Assembly: GCF_000308555.1 (NCBI RefSeq)
Contig: NZ_BAFY01000322.1
Location: 1 to 38,729 of the forward strand
From: Nocardia cyriacigeorgica NBRC 100375
Lineage (GTDB): Bacteria > Actinomycetota > Actinomycetes > Mycobacteriales > Mycobacteriaceae
Length of the DNA: 38,729 nt
Direction: 5' to 3'
Shown here: positions 1 through 8,309 of the stretch, piece by piece
Position numbering within the stretch: the first letter of the stretch is position 1
How the letters are laid out: each line of letters starts with the position of its first letter
The notes under the pieces: generated by a model
The model's input: the letters and a program-made list of their open reading frames with translations, nothing else
Databases searched by the model: none
Told to the model about the DNA's origin: nothing
Translations under genes and position numbers: made by a program

Positions 1-152
1 AGAACCAGATTCGCCCCGACCAAGACGGTGACCAACAGCCACCACGGCGACAGCGCTGCCGCGAGTGCGGTGCTGATCAAGATCAGGATTCCGGCCAGTA
101 ACGGCACGACTCGCTCGATGGTCCATGGTTGTGTGCGCAGGGGGAGTGCCAT
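1..152 (-). CDS. YgaP-like (DUF2892) inner-membrane protein, 3' end outside window
   Basis: Translation of the complement gives MALPLRTQPW followed by two hydrophobic stretches (about residues 15-35 and 37-50), the pattern of the DUF2892/YgaP transmembrane domain (knowledge of the family). The ATG follows a GAAGGAG ribosome site by 9 bases. The gene continues beyond base 1, so a C-terminal rhodanese domain, as in YgaP, can be neither confirmed nor excluded. It lies 38 bases downstream of the CsoR/CstR-type repressor on the same strand, so it is probably its operon partner. A TTG overlapping the repressor stop codon is a less likely alternative start. Confidence 0.6.
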   Translation of the reverse strand, partial: MALPLRTQPWTIERVVPLLAGILILISTALAAALSPWWLLVTVLVGANLV

Positions 153-190
153 TGCGTCGAGCTCCTTCTCGGTGATCGGTCCGGCCGGGG

Positions 191-460
191 TCAAGCCAGT
201 GCGAGGAAGAGTTTTTCCAGCTCTTCGACGGTCATCGGCTCACTGCCCTCGGCTGCTTTCCCGTCCAGGCATTCGCGTAGCCCGGTGGCGACGATCTTGA
301 ATCCGGCCCGGTCGAGGGCGCGTGATACCGCCGCGAGCTGAGTGACCACGTCTTTGCAGTCGCGACCCTGCTCGATCATGGCGATGACGCCCGCGAGCTG
401 GCCGTGGGCCCGGCGTAGCCGATTGAGTACAGGTGCGATGCTGGTCTCGTCGCCGACCAT
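191..460 (-). CDS. CsoR/CstR-family (DUF156) repressor
   Basis: An 89-residue all-helical DUF156 repressor: N-terminal RLRRAHGQLAGV helix, then ERGRDC-like Cys and a second Cys in GLREC. In Cu-sensing CsoR the metal ligands are Cys-His-Cys. Here the position four residues before the second Cys, normally His, is Gly, so only the two cysteines remain, which resembles persulfide-sensing CstR proteins more than copper CsoR. The ATG at 460 is chosen because upstream residues would read through a palindromic operator at 487-518. It is the second gene of a leftward operon after the MMPL transporter, and a YgaP-like gene follows. Likely autoregulated through the palindrome just upstream. The inducing ligand is inferred, not shown. 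Confidence 0.88.
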   Translation of the reverse strand: MVGDETSIAPVLNRLRRAHGQLAGVIAMIEQGRDCKDVVTQLAAVSRALDRAGFKIVATGLRECLDGKAAEGSEPMTVEELEKLFLALA

Positions 461-486
461 GGTGTTTCTCCATTCTCTCGAACCAC

Positions 487-518
487 CTTCCAGGATACCC
501 CATGGGGTATCCTGGAAG
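487..518. promoter_or_regulatory. Perfect 32-nt palindromic operator upstream of the CsoR/CstR-like gene
   Basis: The core ATACCCCATGGGGTAT is centred at 502/503 and the symmetry continues outward without mismatch to 487 and 518. It lies between the MMPL stop codon and the repressor start, where autoregulation is expected. The A/T-C4-G4-A/T form matches known CsoR/CstR operators, and the same core recurs twice upstream of the MMPL gene. Confidence 0.75.
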
Positions 519-534
519 ATGGTTCGCGCCGATG

Positions 535-2694
535 TCAGTGGTGGGCGAAGCTGATGTTCGGCAGCGCCCGGGTCAGCCACGCCGGGCTCCACCACGCTGC
601 TCTGCCGGTCAGCCGCAAGATGACCGGTAGCAAGACCAGCCGCACCAGTAGCGCGTCGAGCAGTACCGCGACCCCGAGGATGATGCCCATCTCCTTCGGC
701 GGCAGCGGGTCGGCCAGGGCGAAGGTGAAGAACACTGCCACCATCACCGCCGCGGCGGCGAAGATGACCCGCCCGGAATGGGCCAGCCCGTCCAGATGCG
801 CGGCGTGTGGCTCACCGGTGCGCTCGTAGTGTTCCTTCGCGGTGGCCAAGAGGAACACCGTGTAATCCATGGCGATGGCGAAGATCATCGCGAAGAAGAA
901 CACCGGGCCCCACCCGTCGAGGAAGCCTTGCGGGGAGAAACCGAGCAGTCCCGCGCCGTGACCATCCTGGAAGATCAACTTGGCCACCCCGAAGGCCGCG
1001 GCGGTCGAGAGCAGGCTCACCATTGTGCCGATGGCGGCGATCAACGGGGCTTGCAGCGCGACCAGTAGCAGCGCGAACCCAAGCACGAGGATGATCGAGA
1101 CCACGATAGGCAGATAGTCGTCGAGAGTTTGTTGCAGGTCGAGGTTTTCCGCTGCTGCCCCTCCCACGAGAGCGTCGCCGGGAAGATCTGTGCGCAGCTG
1201 GCTCAGTATCCCCGCCAACTGCGGTGACGACGGATCGACTGACGGCATCGCCTGCATCATCACCAGGTCGCTGCCGTCGGCTGCGGGCTGGGGCGGGGTG
1301 AGTATGAGAACGCCATCGGTGGCGCGCGCGGCATCCGCAGCGGCAGGTGCCTGAGCGACAGGTGTGATGATCGACAGCATGCCCGGCGCGCCCTGCCCCA
1401 TCTGATGCTGGATGAGCTCATAGCCTTGGCGCACAGGCGCTTCGGCGGGCACGACCTGAATCGAGGGCATCGCGGTCTTCAGTCCGAATACCGGTACGGC
1501 CAAGCCGATCAGAACGGCCAGGGCCGCGGTCGCGAAGGGCCACGGGTGGTTGTGCAGGATCTGGCCCCAGCGGGCGAACACGGGGGACCGGTGCTGCTGA
1601 CGGCGCGCGAACGGTAACGCCGCCGCATCGACCCTGCCACCCAGTGCGCCCAGGACGGCCGGCAGCAGGGTCAGCGTCGCGGCCAGCACAAACAGCACTG
1701 CCAGCATGATGCCCACTGCCATGGTGCGAACCGCCGGCGCGGGAACGATCAGCACCGCCGAGAGACTCACCAGCACAGTCAGCCCGGACAGCAGCACCGC
1801 CTTGCCCGCGGTGTCCACGGTCTCGGCGACCGCTACGCGGGAATCGCCGGCGCGGGCCAGCGCGTCGCGAAAACGAGCGACCAGAAACAACGCGTAGTCG
1901 ATCCCGAGCGCGAGAGCGAACATCATCGCGAAGTTCATCGCCCATACCGAAATCGGGGTGATCTGGTTCAGCAGCACCAGTCCGCCGGCGGAGGCCACCA
2001 GTCCGGCCAGGGTCAGCAGCAACGGCAGGCCGGCCGCGACCAGCGAGCCGAACGCCAACACCATGATCGCCAACGTGACCGGCCAGGAGAACATCTCGGC
2101 CTTGATCATCGCGTCGTGATTGGCGGCATTGAAATCACTCCACAGCGCGGAGGCGCCGGTCGGATATACCTCGATTCCGTCTCTGGACAGCGCGGTCAAC
2201 GCATCCTTGTGCTCGTCGACGGCCTTGACCATGTCATCGGTGGAGGCGTTCGCGCCCGCGATCACGATGCCGGTGTGCTGGTCGGGGCTGACCGTGAACC
2301 CCGGCTGCGGTGTGATCACCTGCCCGATCCGTTCATCGCCGGCGAATACCGCGCCGACCTCATCGATCACTCGCGCCATCGCCGGATCGGTGACAGTCAA
2401 GGTGTCGGAGTGGACCACCACCTGCACTGCGGCCGAGGAGTTCCCGCCGAAGTGCTGCTGGGCGAGCTCGCGTACCTGCACCGATTCCGAGCCGTTGGCT
2501 TGCCATCCCGCTCCTGCCAGCGAGGTGAATACACTCGGCGCGGCGGCTCCCAGTGTGATCAGCGCCAGAAGCCACACCCCGACCACTGCCTTGGTATGCG
2601 CGGCCATGAACGCGCCCCACCAGCCGAGGAATCCTGGACCTGTGTGCGGGCGCTGCGCAACGGCGGCCGTCCCAGTATTTGTCTTCTCGACCAT
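535..2694 (-). CDS. MMPL/RND-family transporter
   Basis: A 719-residue MMPL-type exporter. One N-terminal membrane helix (about 36-57) is followed by an extracytoplasmic loop and a cluster of helices (about 200-355); a second loop and cluster follow (about 528-700). The paired Asp-Tyr residues typical of MmpL proton relay are present in both halves (D266-Y267 and D610-Y611). The ATG has a strong AAGGAGG site. The promoter region carries two ATACCCC/GGGGTAT palindromes, so transcription is probably controlled by the CsoR/CstR-like repressor encoded next. The length is shorter than lipid-exporting MmpL proteins (about 900-1000 residues) and fits the smaller MMPL class found beside CsoR-type regulators. 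Substrate unknown. Confidence 0.85.
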   Translation of the reverse strand: MVEKTNTGTAAVAQRPHTGPGFLGWWGAFMAAHTKAVVGVWLLALITLGAAAPSVFTSLAGAGWQANGSESVQVRELAQQHFGGNSSAAVQVVVHSDTLTVTDPAMARVIDEVGAVFAGDERIGQVITPQPGFTVSPDQHTGIVIAGANASTDDMVKAVDEHKDALTALSRDGIEVYPTGASALWSDFNAANHDAMIKAEMFSWPVTLAIMVLAFGSLVAAGLPLLLTLAGLVASAGGLVLLNQITPISVWAMNFAMMFALALGIDYALFLVARFRDALARAGDSRVAVAETVDTAGKAVLLSGLTVLVSLSAVLIVPAPAVRTMAVGIMLAVLFVLAATLTLLPAVLGALGGRVDAAALPFARRQQHRSPVFARWGQILHNHPWPFATAALAVLIGLAVPVFGLKTAMPSIQVVPAEAPVRQGYELIQHQMGQGAPGMLSIITPVAQAPAAADAARATDGVLILTPPQPAADGSDLVMMQAMPSVDPSSPQLAGILSQLRTDLPGDALVGGAAAENLDLQQTLDDYLPIVVSIILVLGFALLLVALQAPLIAAIGTMVSLLSTAAAFGVAKLIFQDGHGAGLLGFSPQGFLDGWGPVFFFAMIFAIAMDYTVFLLATAKEHYERTGEPHAAHLDGLAHSGRVIFAAAAVMVAVFFTFALADPLPPKEMGIILGVAVLLDALLVRLVLLPVILRLTGRAAWWSPAWLTRALPNISFAHH

Positions 2695-2708
2695 CCAACC
2701 CTCCTTCG

Positions 2709-2759
2709 ATACCCCTGGGGGTATGCATTCGCCCTCGCCGACTATACCCCAAGGGGTAT
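2709..2759 (-). promoter_or_regulatory. Two tandem CsoR/CstR-type operators upstream of the MMPL gene
   Basis: ATACCCCTGGGGGTAT at 2709-2724 (one central mismatch) and the perfect palindrome ATACCCCAAGGGGTAT at 2744-2759, 35 bases apart centre to centre. They lie 15 to 65 bases upstream of the MMPL start codon. They share the half-site of the operator at 487-518, so one repressor is expected to bind all three. Confidence 0.75.
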
Positions 2760-2924
2760 TTGGGAGTGTGAACGTTTGCCGGGAGAGGGGTGCTCGCGAT
2801 CATGAGTCAGCACCGACGTCGTCGAAGATGCCGCCGGTCGGGCGGCCCACATCCCTGAGAATCACGCCGGACCAGGTCGCGCCGTCGGCTCGGCGAGCCC
2901 GCCGGAGTCAGCTGGGGATGTTCG

Positions 2925-4694
2925 CTACCGCAGAGTACGAGTGGACGGGACCTGGGGCATCGGCACAGACCAGCGAAGGATCGTGCCGCCGGTCGGATTG
3001 GGCTCCACGCTGAAGGATCCGCCGGACTGCTGGGTTCGCGCGGCCATATTCGCCAGACCGCTGCGCCGCTCGGGGTTTTCCGGGATACCGACGCCGTTGT
3101 CAGTGACTTCGAGCATGACGTCGTCACCTATCGTGAGTCTGATCGAGACCGCGCTGGCATGCGCATGCCGCACCACATTGCTCACCGCTTCGCGTAGAAC
3201 GGCCTCGACATGATCGAACATCGCAGGACTCAACACCGACACCGGGCCGGACAGCCTGATCGTCGTCCGGAGGTCTGCTTCGGCGGTCATCTCGGCAACG
3301 ACGGCATGCAGCCGTTTACGCAGGACCGGCGTCTCGGCGGTCGAGCTCGAGTGTAGGTCGAAGATCGAGTGCCGGATATCTTGCACGATCGCCTGCACGT
3401 CGTTGATGGTGTCGACGAGCCGGGTCTTCACTTCGGGCGCGCGCGCACGCTGAACCGTCCCCTGCAAGGACAGACCGACGGCGAATAGACGCTGGATGAC
3501 ATGGTCGTGAAGGTCGCGTGCGATCCGATCGCGCTCGGACACCACATCGAGCTCGCGCATCCTGCGCTGGCTCTCTGCCAGCTGCAGCGCCAGCGCCGCT
3601 TGATCGGCGAAGGCGGACATCATCTTTCGCTCGGTCGAACCGAGGACCACCGTCTCGGCCGGACGCACGGTGCTCAACACTCCGAGGACGGCCTGGCCTG
3701 CCCGCAGCTGTGACGTTTCCGTCGAGCCCTCGGCGATCAGCGATTCGATCGCCGATGGGTCATCGACTGCTGGTGCCGGCCCCGCCAAGGGCTGAAACGC
3801 CGGCCCGGTCGGCGACCAGCGAACAGGGATCTTCCGGCCGACAAGGGCATCGGCGTCAGCACCGGCGGCCGCCGCGATCATCAGCTCGGTGACCTCATCG
3901 CTGGGCAGGTCGGGGTCCGCTGGCAAAGCCAGGTAGGCAGAGGCCGACTTGGTCAGCGCCAGGGCGCGCTCGGTGATCAGCTGGTGAACATCCGGCGGCG
4001 TTCCACCGGCGAGCACCTCCGAAGCGACATCTTGGGTAGCCTCCAGCCACTGCTGCCGCACCTGCGACTCCTCGTAGAGCCGTGCGTTGGCGATGGCGGT
4101 GCCCGCCGCGGCGGCGAGAGCCTGGACCACGACCTCGTCGTCCTCGGTGAACTCTTGGCCGTTGGCCTTCTCGGTCAGATACAGGTTGCCGAAGATCTCG
4201 TCGCGGACCTGGACCGGAACGCCGAGGAAGGTCCGCATCGGCGGATGGTGCGGGGGAAACCCCACCGACGACGGATGTTCGGACAAATTCGCGAGCCGGA
4301 TCGGCCTGGGCTGTTCGAAGAGCAGGCCGAGCACTCCATGGCCCTGGGGTAGATCGCCGATGAGGACTCGCGTCCGGTCATCGATGCCTTCATAGACGAA
4401 TTCGGCGAGCTTCGTAGAACTCTTGTCGGGCTCGCGGACGCCCAGAGCGCCGTAGCCTGCGTCGACGAGCTCGATCGCGGTATGAACGATCGACCGCAAC
4501 GTGTTGTCCAGATCTAGACCGGTGGTAATGACCAGCATGGCCTCGATCAGGCGATCCATCTGGTCGCGGACGCCGATGATCTCCGAGATGCGGTCTTGCA
4601 CCTGATTGAGCAGTTCCCGAAGGCGCGAGTGAGCCAGCGTCTCGACTACCGGCGATCTGCTGCCGCGGCCGCCGTCAGATGAAGGTATCTGCAC
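2925..4694 (-). CDS. devS: DevS/DosT-type haem sensor histidine kinase
   Basis: 589 residues: two GAF domains (about 60-205 and 225-375), a HisKA_3 dimerisation helix with RDLHDHVIQRLF (phospho-acceptor H396) and a HATPase domain with N-box EAVSNVVRH and G-box DNGVGIP. The first GAF domain keeps the DevS signature PPHHPPMRTFLGVP; aligned to M. tuberculosis DevS, H150 matches the proximal haem ligand (His149) and Y172 the distal-pocket Tyr171. It should therefore bind haem and sense O2, NO or CO, then phosphorylate DevR. It follows devR by 68 bases on the same strand. The last residues (VPSTRTLR) extend past the usual end. The start at 4694 gives a length close to family norm (578). Confidence 0.93.
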   Translation of the reverse strand: MQIPSSDGGRGSRSPVVETLAHSRLRELLNQVQDRISEIIGVRDQMDRLIEAMLVITTGLDLDNTLRSIVHTAIELVDAGYGALGVREPDKSSTKLAEFVYEGIDDRTRVLIGDLPQGHGVLGLLFEQPRPIRLANLSEHPSSVGFPPHHPPMRTFLGVPVQVRDEIFGNLYLTEKANGQEFTEDDEVVVQALAAAAGTAIANARLYEESQVRQQWLEATQDVASEVLAGGTPPDVHQLITERALALTKSASAYLALPADPDLPSDEVTELMIAAAAGADADALVGRKIPVRWSPTGPAFQPLAGPAPAVDDPSAIESLIAEGSTETSQLRAGQAVLGVLSTVRPAETVVLGSTERKMMSAFADQAALALQLAESQRRMRELDVVSERDRIARDLHDHVIQRLFAVGLSLQGTVQRARAPEVKTRLVDTINDVQAIVQDIRHSIFDLHSSSTAETPVLRKRLHAVVAEMTAEADLRTTIRLSGPVSVLSPAMFDHVEAVLREAVSNVVRHAHASAVSIRLTIGDDVMLEVTDNGVGIPENPERRSGLANMAARTQQSGGSFSVEPNPTGGTILRWSVPMPQVPSTRTLR

Positions 4695-4762
4695 ACCCGC
4701 ATTCTGGCACTCGGAATCCGCCCGAGCCGGGTCGTACTCGGAGTGGGCACTGCTGTGGCCAC

Positions 4763-5413
4763 TCAGGACATATCCTTACGCGTCGGATCGAGTTTGGACG
4801 CCAACACCGCAGCCTGCGTACGCCGTTCCACACCGAGTTTGGTCAGTAGCCGGGATACGTAGTTCTTCACCGTCTTCTCGGCCAGGAACATCCGTGCGGC
4901 GATCTGCCGGTTCGTCAAACCTTCTCCAAGCAATGCCAAAAGCTTCCGTTCCTGCTCGGTCAGTCCAGCGAGCGGGCCCTTCTGCTCTTCGGCTTCGGCC
5001 CGGATCTTCGCCATCAAAGCTGCGGCCGCACGGTTGTCGAGCAGCGACTTACCCGCGCCGACAGCGCGGACGGCATCGACGAGATCGGTGGTACCGATGT
5101 CTTTGACGACATACCCACTTGCTCCGGCGAGAATCGCATCGAGCATGGCCTGCTCGTCGGTGAACGAGGTCAGGATCAGACAGCGCAGGCTGTCGTCGCG
5201 CGTGAGCAGCTCGCGGCACAGCTCGATGCCGTTGCCGTCGGGCAGTCTGACGTCGAGTACGACGACCTCTGGCCTTGTCGCAGGGATCCGGGCGAGCGCG
5301 TGGTCGACCGTTCCTGCCTCGCCCACCACCTCGAGGTCAGGCTCTGCGCTGATCAGATCCCCCACCCCGCGCCGCACGATCTCATGGTCATCGACAAGGA
5401 ACACTCGAACCAT
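4763..5413 (-). CDS. devR: DevR/DosR dormancy response regulator
   Basis: 216 residues, almost exactly the length of M. tuberculosis DevR (217). Receiver domain with MVRVFLVDDH, phospho-acceptor D54 (VVLDVRLPDGNG), T82 and K104; LuxR/GerE-type DNA-binding domain with NRQIAARMFLAEKTVKNYV, retaining the Lys-Lys-Asn recognition residues. The ATG at 5413 is preceded by AAAGGAG; longer readings upstream are not DevR-like. It is first in a devR-devS operon; unlike M. tuberculosis, no USP gene sits directly upstream. A strong DosR box 93-107 bases upstream suggests autoregulation, shared with divergent ctpF. It is the presumed activator of most genes to its right. Confidence 0.95.
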   Translation of the reverse strand: MVRVFLVDDHEIVRRGVGDLISAEPDLEVVGEAGTVDHALARIPATRPEVVVLDVRLPDGNGIELCRELLTRDDSLRCLILTSFTDEQAMLDAILAGASGYVVKDIGTTDLVDAVRAVGAGKSLLDNRAAAALMAKIRAEAEEQKGPLAGLTEQERKLLALLGEGLTNRQIAARMFLAEKTVKNYVSRLLTKLGVERRTQAAVLASKLDPTRKDMS

Positions 5414-5506
5414 CGGTCGACTCCTTTCACCGGTGACACCAGCATACGAACACGCGCAGTGTGATGCGGCCGTTCTCCTGCCGGCGGCCGGTGGTCTCCA
5501 CGGATG

Positions 5507-5520
5507 AGGACTTTGGTCCC
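5507..5520. promoter_or_regulatory. DosR box between devR and ctpF
   Basis: AGGACTTTGGTCCC is a near-perfect match to the DosR consensus core GGGACTWWAGTCCC. It lies 66 bases before the ctpF start and 93 bases before the devR start, so it could serve both divergent promoters. Confidence 0.8.
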
Positions 5521-5586
5521 TGGCCACCGAAGTGCGCGAGCTGCTGGACTCGACCACAACGGCTGGGCGGATTCGGAGGTGCACGC

Positions 5587-8217
5587 GTGGATGTACCGGA
5601 AACACAGTCGCGCGCGTTGCCAGGCGGCGGAGAGTTTGCCGCGCAACCCCCGGCGCTGTCGTTTGACGACGGTCTGACCTCATCTGAAGCCGCGGCGCGG
5701 CTTGCACGCTACGGCCCCAACACCGTCCCTCGGCCGCCGCCGGCCCGGCTGTGGCAGCGTGTTGTGCGTCAGTTGCGTGACCCGTTGATCGTGGTGTTGC
5801 TGGCTGCGACGGTGCTGACCGCGATCATCGGCGACTGGACCGATATGTCGGTCATAATGCTGGTCATCGTGGCGAACACCGTGGTGGGCGTCGGCCAGGA
5901 AATCCGCGCGGATCGTGCCATCACCGCCCTCTCGGAGCTGACTGCCCCGTGTGCCCGTGTCATCAGAGATGGTGACCAACGCGAAATCCCGGCTGCCGAC
6001 GTTGTGCTCGGCGATCTGCTGGTGCTGGCGGAGGGCGACATCGTGCCGGCGGACGCCAATGTGGTCGAAGCGGCGGCCATGACCGTCGACGAATCTGCGT
6101 TGACCGGGGAATCGATCCCGGTAGACAAGAGAGCGGGCGGTCAGGTGTCGGCGGGGACGATTGTGGTGCGCGGTCGAGGCAGGGCGGTGGTGACGTCGGT
6201 CGGGGCTCAGAGCGCGACCGGACGCATCGCCCACCTGATGGGCAGGGACTCGGGACCGACGCCGTTGCAGAAGCGGCTGCTTGACGTCGGCCGGCTGCTT
6301 GCGGTGGTGACGGTCGCCTTGTGTGCGATCGTCCTTGTGCTGGGCCTCGTGCGGGGCGAGCCGGTGGAGCTGATGGTCGTGACAGCGATCAGCCTCGCCG
6401 TTGCTGCCGTCCCGGAATCATTACCGGCGGTGGTGACGCTGGCATTGGCCATGGGCGCCCGCCATATGGCGGCGCGCCGTGCTCTTATCCGCAGATTGCC
6501 CGCTGTGGAAACACTGGGGTCGGTCACGGTCCTGGCTACCGACAAGACGGGGACGCTGACGGAGGGCCGCATGGTCGCTCGGAAGCTCTGGACTCCGAGC
6601 AGCGAAGCCGACATCAGCGGATCCGGATATGCGCCGGACGGCGCGATCACCGCACGTGGAGAAGTTCTCGGCCCTACCGGCCCCAACGATGTGACGGAAC
6701 TGCTTTCGGCGGCTGCGCTGTGCAACGACGCCCGTCTACGGGCTCCAGACGACGAGGGCCGCGGATGGACCGCCCTCGGCGATCCGACCGAAGCGGCGCT
6801 CCTGGCTGCGTCGGCCCGGCTGGGCCTCGCCCAGACCAGCCTGCATGAGCAATTCCCGCGCATAACCGAGCGGCCGTTCGACAGCGACCGCAAGCGGATG
6901 TCGACGGTGCACCAGACGCCCGAGGGCCACCACAAGGTGATATGTAAGGGCGCTCCGGAAGTCGTGCTGAGCCGTTCGGTCCTACTCGACGATCTTCAGG
7001 TCCTGGACCGCGCCGCCGCCTGGGCGAATCGTCTGGCGTCGGACGGGTATCGAGTGCTTGCCGTGGCCGCGGCAGAGCGCAGCGAAGCCCCGGTGACCGA
7101 TGGCGACTTCGAAAGCGGACTGCGGTTACTGGGGCTGGTGGCGATAGTCGATCCGCCTCGCAGCGCCGCGGCCGCGACGATCCGCGCCTGCCGCCGGGCC
7201 GGAATCCGCCCGATCGTGATCACCGGCGACCACCCCGGCACCGCCCACGCGATCGCGGTGGACCTCGGCATCATCGGACCATCCGAGCGCGTCATCGATT
7301 GCCGGCAGATCTCGCACAACGATCTGACGACCGGCACAGTATTCGCCCGGGCGACGCCCGGCCAGAAACTCGACATCATCGAAGCGCTGCGCGGCAACGG
7401 CGAGGTTGTCGCGATGAACGGCGATGGGGTCAACGACGGCCCTGCCTTGCGGCGTGCCGATATCGGCGTGGCCATGGGTGGGCGCGGCACCGAAGTTGCC
7501 AGGCAGGCCGCCGACCTCGTCCTCGCCGACGACGATCTGAACACAGTGGTGGTCGCGGTCGAAGAAGGCAGGCGGGTGTATGCGAACATCCGCCGCTTCC
7601 TTGTCTACGGACTCTCGGGCGGTGCTGCCGAGATCGCCGTCATGCTCGCGGGCCCGTTCGTCGGATTGGCTCTTCCGCTCCTACCGGCCCAGATCCTGTG
7701 GATCAACTTGCTCACTCACGGTATTCCGGGTGTTGCCCTCGGGGGCGAGCCCGCCGACCCGGAAGCCATGGACCGCCCACCACGTCCGCCCACCCAGAGC
7801 ATCCTCGGCGCGGGTCTGTGGCAACGGGTGCCCAGGATCGCGTTTGTGCTGACCGCGGTCACCCTCGGCGTGGCACTCTGGGGTTATCACACCGACCGCC
7901 CGTGGCAGAGCATGGCGTTCTTCGCGCTGGGCGCAGCGCAATTGGGTGCGGCCCTGGGTTCCCGGGCCCGCCCAGGCTCCATGGCAAACCCCATGCTGCT
8001 GGTCGCGGTCACCGCGGCCCTCGCCCTGCAACTGGCCGGGCTGTATTTGCCCCCGCTGCGTGAACTGCTCGGCACCGAGCCGCTCGGCGCTTTCGAATTG
8101 CTGGTCGTCAGCGCCGTGTCGACCCTCGGCTATGCCGCAGTACGGCTCGATCGCATCATCCACCCGAGCCGAGCGGCTGTAGCGTTGTCGCCGCCGCCCG
8201 GCCGAAGACCGGCGTAA
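5587..8217 (+). CDS. ctpF: CtpF-type P2-like cation-transporting ATPase
   Basis: 876 residues with all P-type ATPase elements: N-terminal cation_ATPase_N region, actuator motif TGES, phosphorylation loop DKTGTLT (D319), hinge GDGVND, and PESLP in M4 as in the Ca2+-ATPase-like P2 class. M6 reads WINLLTHGIPG: the Asn and Thr of P2A pumps are kept, but the SERCA metal-binding Asp position is His, as in M. tuberculosis CtpF. The GTG at 5587 is chosen because GGAGGT lies 6 bases upstream and the longer reading from 5461 would run through the DosR box at 5507-5520. CtpF is a DosR-regulon member in mycobacteria. Ion specificity (Ca2+ or other divalent/alkali ion) cannot be read from sequence. Confidence 0.92.
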   Translation: MDVPETQSRALPGGGEFAAQPPALSFDDGLTSSEAAARLARYGPNTVPRPPPARLWQRVVRQLRDPLIVVLLAATVLTAIIGDWTDMSVIMLVIVANTVVGVGQEIRADRAITALSELTAPCARVIRDGDQREIPAADVVLGDLLVLAEGDIVPADANVVEAAAMTVDESALTGESIPVDKRAGGQVSAGTIVVRGRGRAVVTSVGAQSATGRIAHLMGRDSGPTPLQKRLLDVGRLLAVVTVALCAIVLVLGLVRGEPVELMVVTAISLAVAAVPESLPAVVTLALAMGARHMAARRALIRRLPAVETLGSVTVLATDKTGTLTEGRMVARKLWTPSSEADISGSGYAPDGAITARGEVLGPTGPNDVTELLSAAALCNDARLRAPDDEGRGWTALGDPTEAALLAASARLGLAQTSLHEQFPRITERPFDSDRKRMSTVHQTPEGHHKVICKGAPEVVLSRSVLLDDLQVLDRAAAWANRLASDGYRVLAVAAAERSEAPVTDGDFESGLRLLGLVAIVDPPRSAAAATIRACRRAGIRPIVITGDHPGTAHAIAVDLGIIGPSERVIDCRQISHNDLTTGTVFARATPGQKLDIIEALRGNGEVVAMNGDGVNDGPALRRADIGVAMGGRGTEVARQAADLVLADDDLNTVVVAVEEGRRVYANIRRFLVYGLSGGAAEIAVMLAGPFVGLALPLLPAQILWINLLTHGIPGVALGGEPADPEAMDRPPRPPTQSILGAGLWQRVPRIAFVLTAVTLGVALWGYHTDRPWQSMAFFALGAAQLGAALGSRARPGSMANPMLLVAVTAALALQLAGLYLPPLRELLGTEPLGAFELLVVSAVSTLGYAAVRLDRIIHPSRAAVALSPPPGRRPA

Positions 8218-8227
8218 CGTCGGGCTG

Positions 8228-8241
8228 CCTCCCCGGGGAGG
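8228..8241. terminator. Palindromic stem between convergent ctpF and alcohol dehydrogenase
   Basis: CCTCCCCGGGGAGG is a perfect 14-nt GC palindrome in the 92-base gap between two converging genes. There is no T-tract and almost no loop, so the terminator role is tentative. Confidence 0.35.
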
Positions 8242-8309
8242 TCGGCGCGCGGGAATCGCACTGGCGAAGGGCCGGTCCAGGTGCCGGGCCGGGGCGAAGC
8301 TTACTGATC

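Noticed and set aside
2116..3013. Plus-strand open frames of 229 and 297 codons over the MMPL and devS ends
   Set aside because: No domain, odd composition, and they run across the operators and two real genes on the other strand.
5414..5707. 98 extra N-terminal residues of devR
   Set aside because: DevR proteins begin at MVRVFLVDDH; the extension would cross the DosR box and the ctpF start.
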